Positions 13,081 to 13,770 of a DNA stretch of 13,770 nt are shown here, piece by piece. The first letter of the stretch is position 1, and the number at the start of each line of letters is the position of its first letter. Below the pieces are notes generated by a model, which was not told where the DNA came from, searched no databases, and saw only the letters and a list, made by a program, of their open reading frames with translations. Source of the stretch: an uncultured Collinsella sp. (GTDB lineage: Bacteria > Actinomycetota > Coriobacteriia > Coriobacteriales > Coriobacteriaceae); NCBI GenBank assembly GCA_900544465.1, contig UQVT01000039.1, positions 1 through 13,770 on the forward strand, read 5' to 3'. Position numbers and translations under genes: made by a program.

Positions 13081-13287
13081 CGGGCGCGAGGATTCGTACA
13101 CAAACCCTGCATACGCTCCGGCCGGGAGGGGCAGGGCGAGTTTTCCGCTCGGTCAAGTCCTGGGCTCGCACGAAGGCCACATTAAGTGGCCTTCGGCTCG
13201 TGCGGAATCTACGGAAAACTCGCCCTGCCCCTCCCGGCCGGAGCTACGTTGCCTTTGCTGCGAATCCTCGTGTCCGTTGGCCGGCGC
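13070..13287 (+). repeat. Nested palindromic element, copy 3 (complete)
   Basis: Three nested helices. The outer stem, 13070-13096 with 13261-13287, has 27 pairs, 23 Watson-Crick and 4 G-U when read on the plus strand. The middle stem, 13115-13147 with 13212-13244, has 33 perfect pairs. The inner hairpin, 13171-13180/13186-13195, has loop ATTAA. Core bases shared with copy 2 include AGTCCTG, CACATTAAGTG and CGTGCGGAA; stem sequences are quite different. It lies between the aminotransferase stop and rplJL and overlaps the rplJL -35 box. No T tract follows on either strand, so it is not an ordinary terminator. Confidence 0.85.
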
Positions 13288-13339
13288 GCCCCACGCATAA
13301 CCCTTATGTCGATGGGCTGATGTGTTGCGTCCCTGATGG

Positions 13340-13770
13340 TTATAGGGTTGAAACGAAGGTGGACAGGCGGCGGAGGCCTTCGTCCAGATTTTTGTCGGAG
13401 ACGCAGTAGCTTAGGCGGATGTGGCCTTCGGTTCCGAAGCAGTCGCCTGGGACTAGGGCTACGTTTGCTTCTTTGATGGCTTTGATGCAGAAGTCTTCGC
13501 TGGTTAGGCCGAACTTTTTGATGCTCGGGAAAGTGTAGAAGGCTCCTGCGGGCTCTACCACATCGAGACCCATGGCGTTTAAGGCTGCGAGCACGCGTTT
13601 GCGGCGGGCTCGGTAGACTTTGAGCATGGGGGCTGGGTCGACGGTGAGGGCTCGGGCTGCGGCGTCCATCTCGAAGGAGACGGCGCTCGATACTAGGTAT
13701 TGGTGAGCTTTTGCGATCTCGGCGATGACGGGGGCTGCGGCTGCGAGCCAGCCCAAGCGCCAGCCGGTCA
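13340..13770 (-). CDS. Class I/II PLP-dependent aminotransferase, C-terminal part
   Basis: Partial gene; the N-terminal part lies beyond the right edge. The frame stays open to the window end. Its first visible residues are TGWRLGWLAAA, the family motif just after the PLP-binding lysine (SxSKxxxMTGWRLG), so the catalytic lysine is outside. HIRLSYCVS near the end carries the arginine that binds the substrate alpha-carboxylate. YRARRKRVLAALNAMGLDVV and PAGAFYTFPSIK are also typical of the aspartate aminotransferase (AspB-like) fold-type I group. A TTG at 13756 is an internal Leu codon, not a start. Substrate cannot be told from this part. No clear terminator follows; the palindromic element begins 52 bases downstream. 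Confidence 0.93.
   Translation of the reverse strand, partial: TGWRLGWLAAAAPVIAEIAKAHQYLVSSAVSFEMDAAARALTVDPAPMLKVYRARRKRVLAALNAMGLDVVEPAGAFYTFPSIKKFGLTSEDFCIKAIKEANVALVPGDCFGTEGHIRLSYCVSDKNLDEGLRRLSTFVSTL

Noticed and set aside
13070..13287. The nested palindromes as integron attC sites
   Set aside because: I could not fit the 7-base core-site pattern (RYYYAAC/GTTRRRY) at both ends, stems are far longer and more perfect than in attC, and no cassette-like gene array or integrase is present.
13070..13287. Palindromic element as a simple transcription terminator for the aminotransferase
   Set aside because: No T tract follows any stem on the minus strand, and the element has internal conserved loops and more than 200 bases of structure, unlike the clean terminators seen after the other genes here.
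13754..13756. TTG start for the aminotransferase fragment
   Set aside because: The TTG is the Leu of TGWRLG, an internal family motif, and the frame continues to the window end.

Overview
The window fits a gut-type actinobacterium of the class Coriobacteriia, most probably Collinsella or a close relative. The evidence is GC-rich housekeeping genes with strong codon bias, actinobacterial-type RNA polymerase beta and beta' sequences, and a UTP-glucose-1-phosphate uridylyltransferase beside the ribosomal stalk genes. Every gene I accept lies on the minus strand, so the genes are transcribed from right to left.

From the right edge: (1) the C-terminal part of a class I/II PLP aminotransferase, cut by the window end. 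(2) A 218-bp nested palindromic element (13070-13287). (3) rplJ-rplL (L10, L7/L12), with its own promoter, an L10-binding leader, an attenuator-like terminator, three hairpins between the two genes and a terminator after rplL. (4) galU, with its own promoter and terminator, sitting where most bacteria go directly from rplL to rpoB. (5) A non-coding stretch with a LexA/SOS-box-like palindrome and a probable rpoB promoter. (6) rpoB-rpoC, only a few bases apart, ending at a strong terminator. (7) A second copy of the nested palindrome (about 2093-2281). (8) An ECF sigma factor overlapping a membrane anti-sigma protein. They have a probable self-controlled promoter of the SigW type (TGAAAC-17-CGTA) and lie inside 36-bp inverted repeats. 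(9) The right part of a third palindrome copy at the left edge (1-106).

The genes supply the translation stalk, the transcription core enzyme, UDP-glucose for envelope and capsule sugars, and a probable envelope-stress regulator.

The points most worth a second look are these. The three copies of a repeat element share a constant core (hairpin tip CACATTAAGTG, then GTGCGGAA) while their long stems differ. The non-Watson-Crick pairs I found are G-U when read on the plus strand, which suggests a structured RNA or single-stranded DNA of plus-strand sense. The beta' subunit has a roughly 230-residue C-terminal extension with a segment that aligns without gaps to the DNA-binding alpha-CTD. The beta subunit has a replaced and lengthened fork loop 2 beside the rifampicin region. 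In the non-coding stretches of 1-417, 1964-2349, 10324-10610, 11520-11833 and 12836-13339 I see only the repeats and regulatory sites listed. I found no tRNA, rRNA, CRISPR array or transposase gene.
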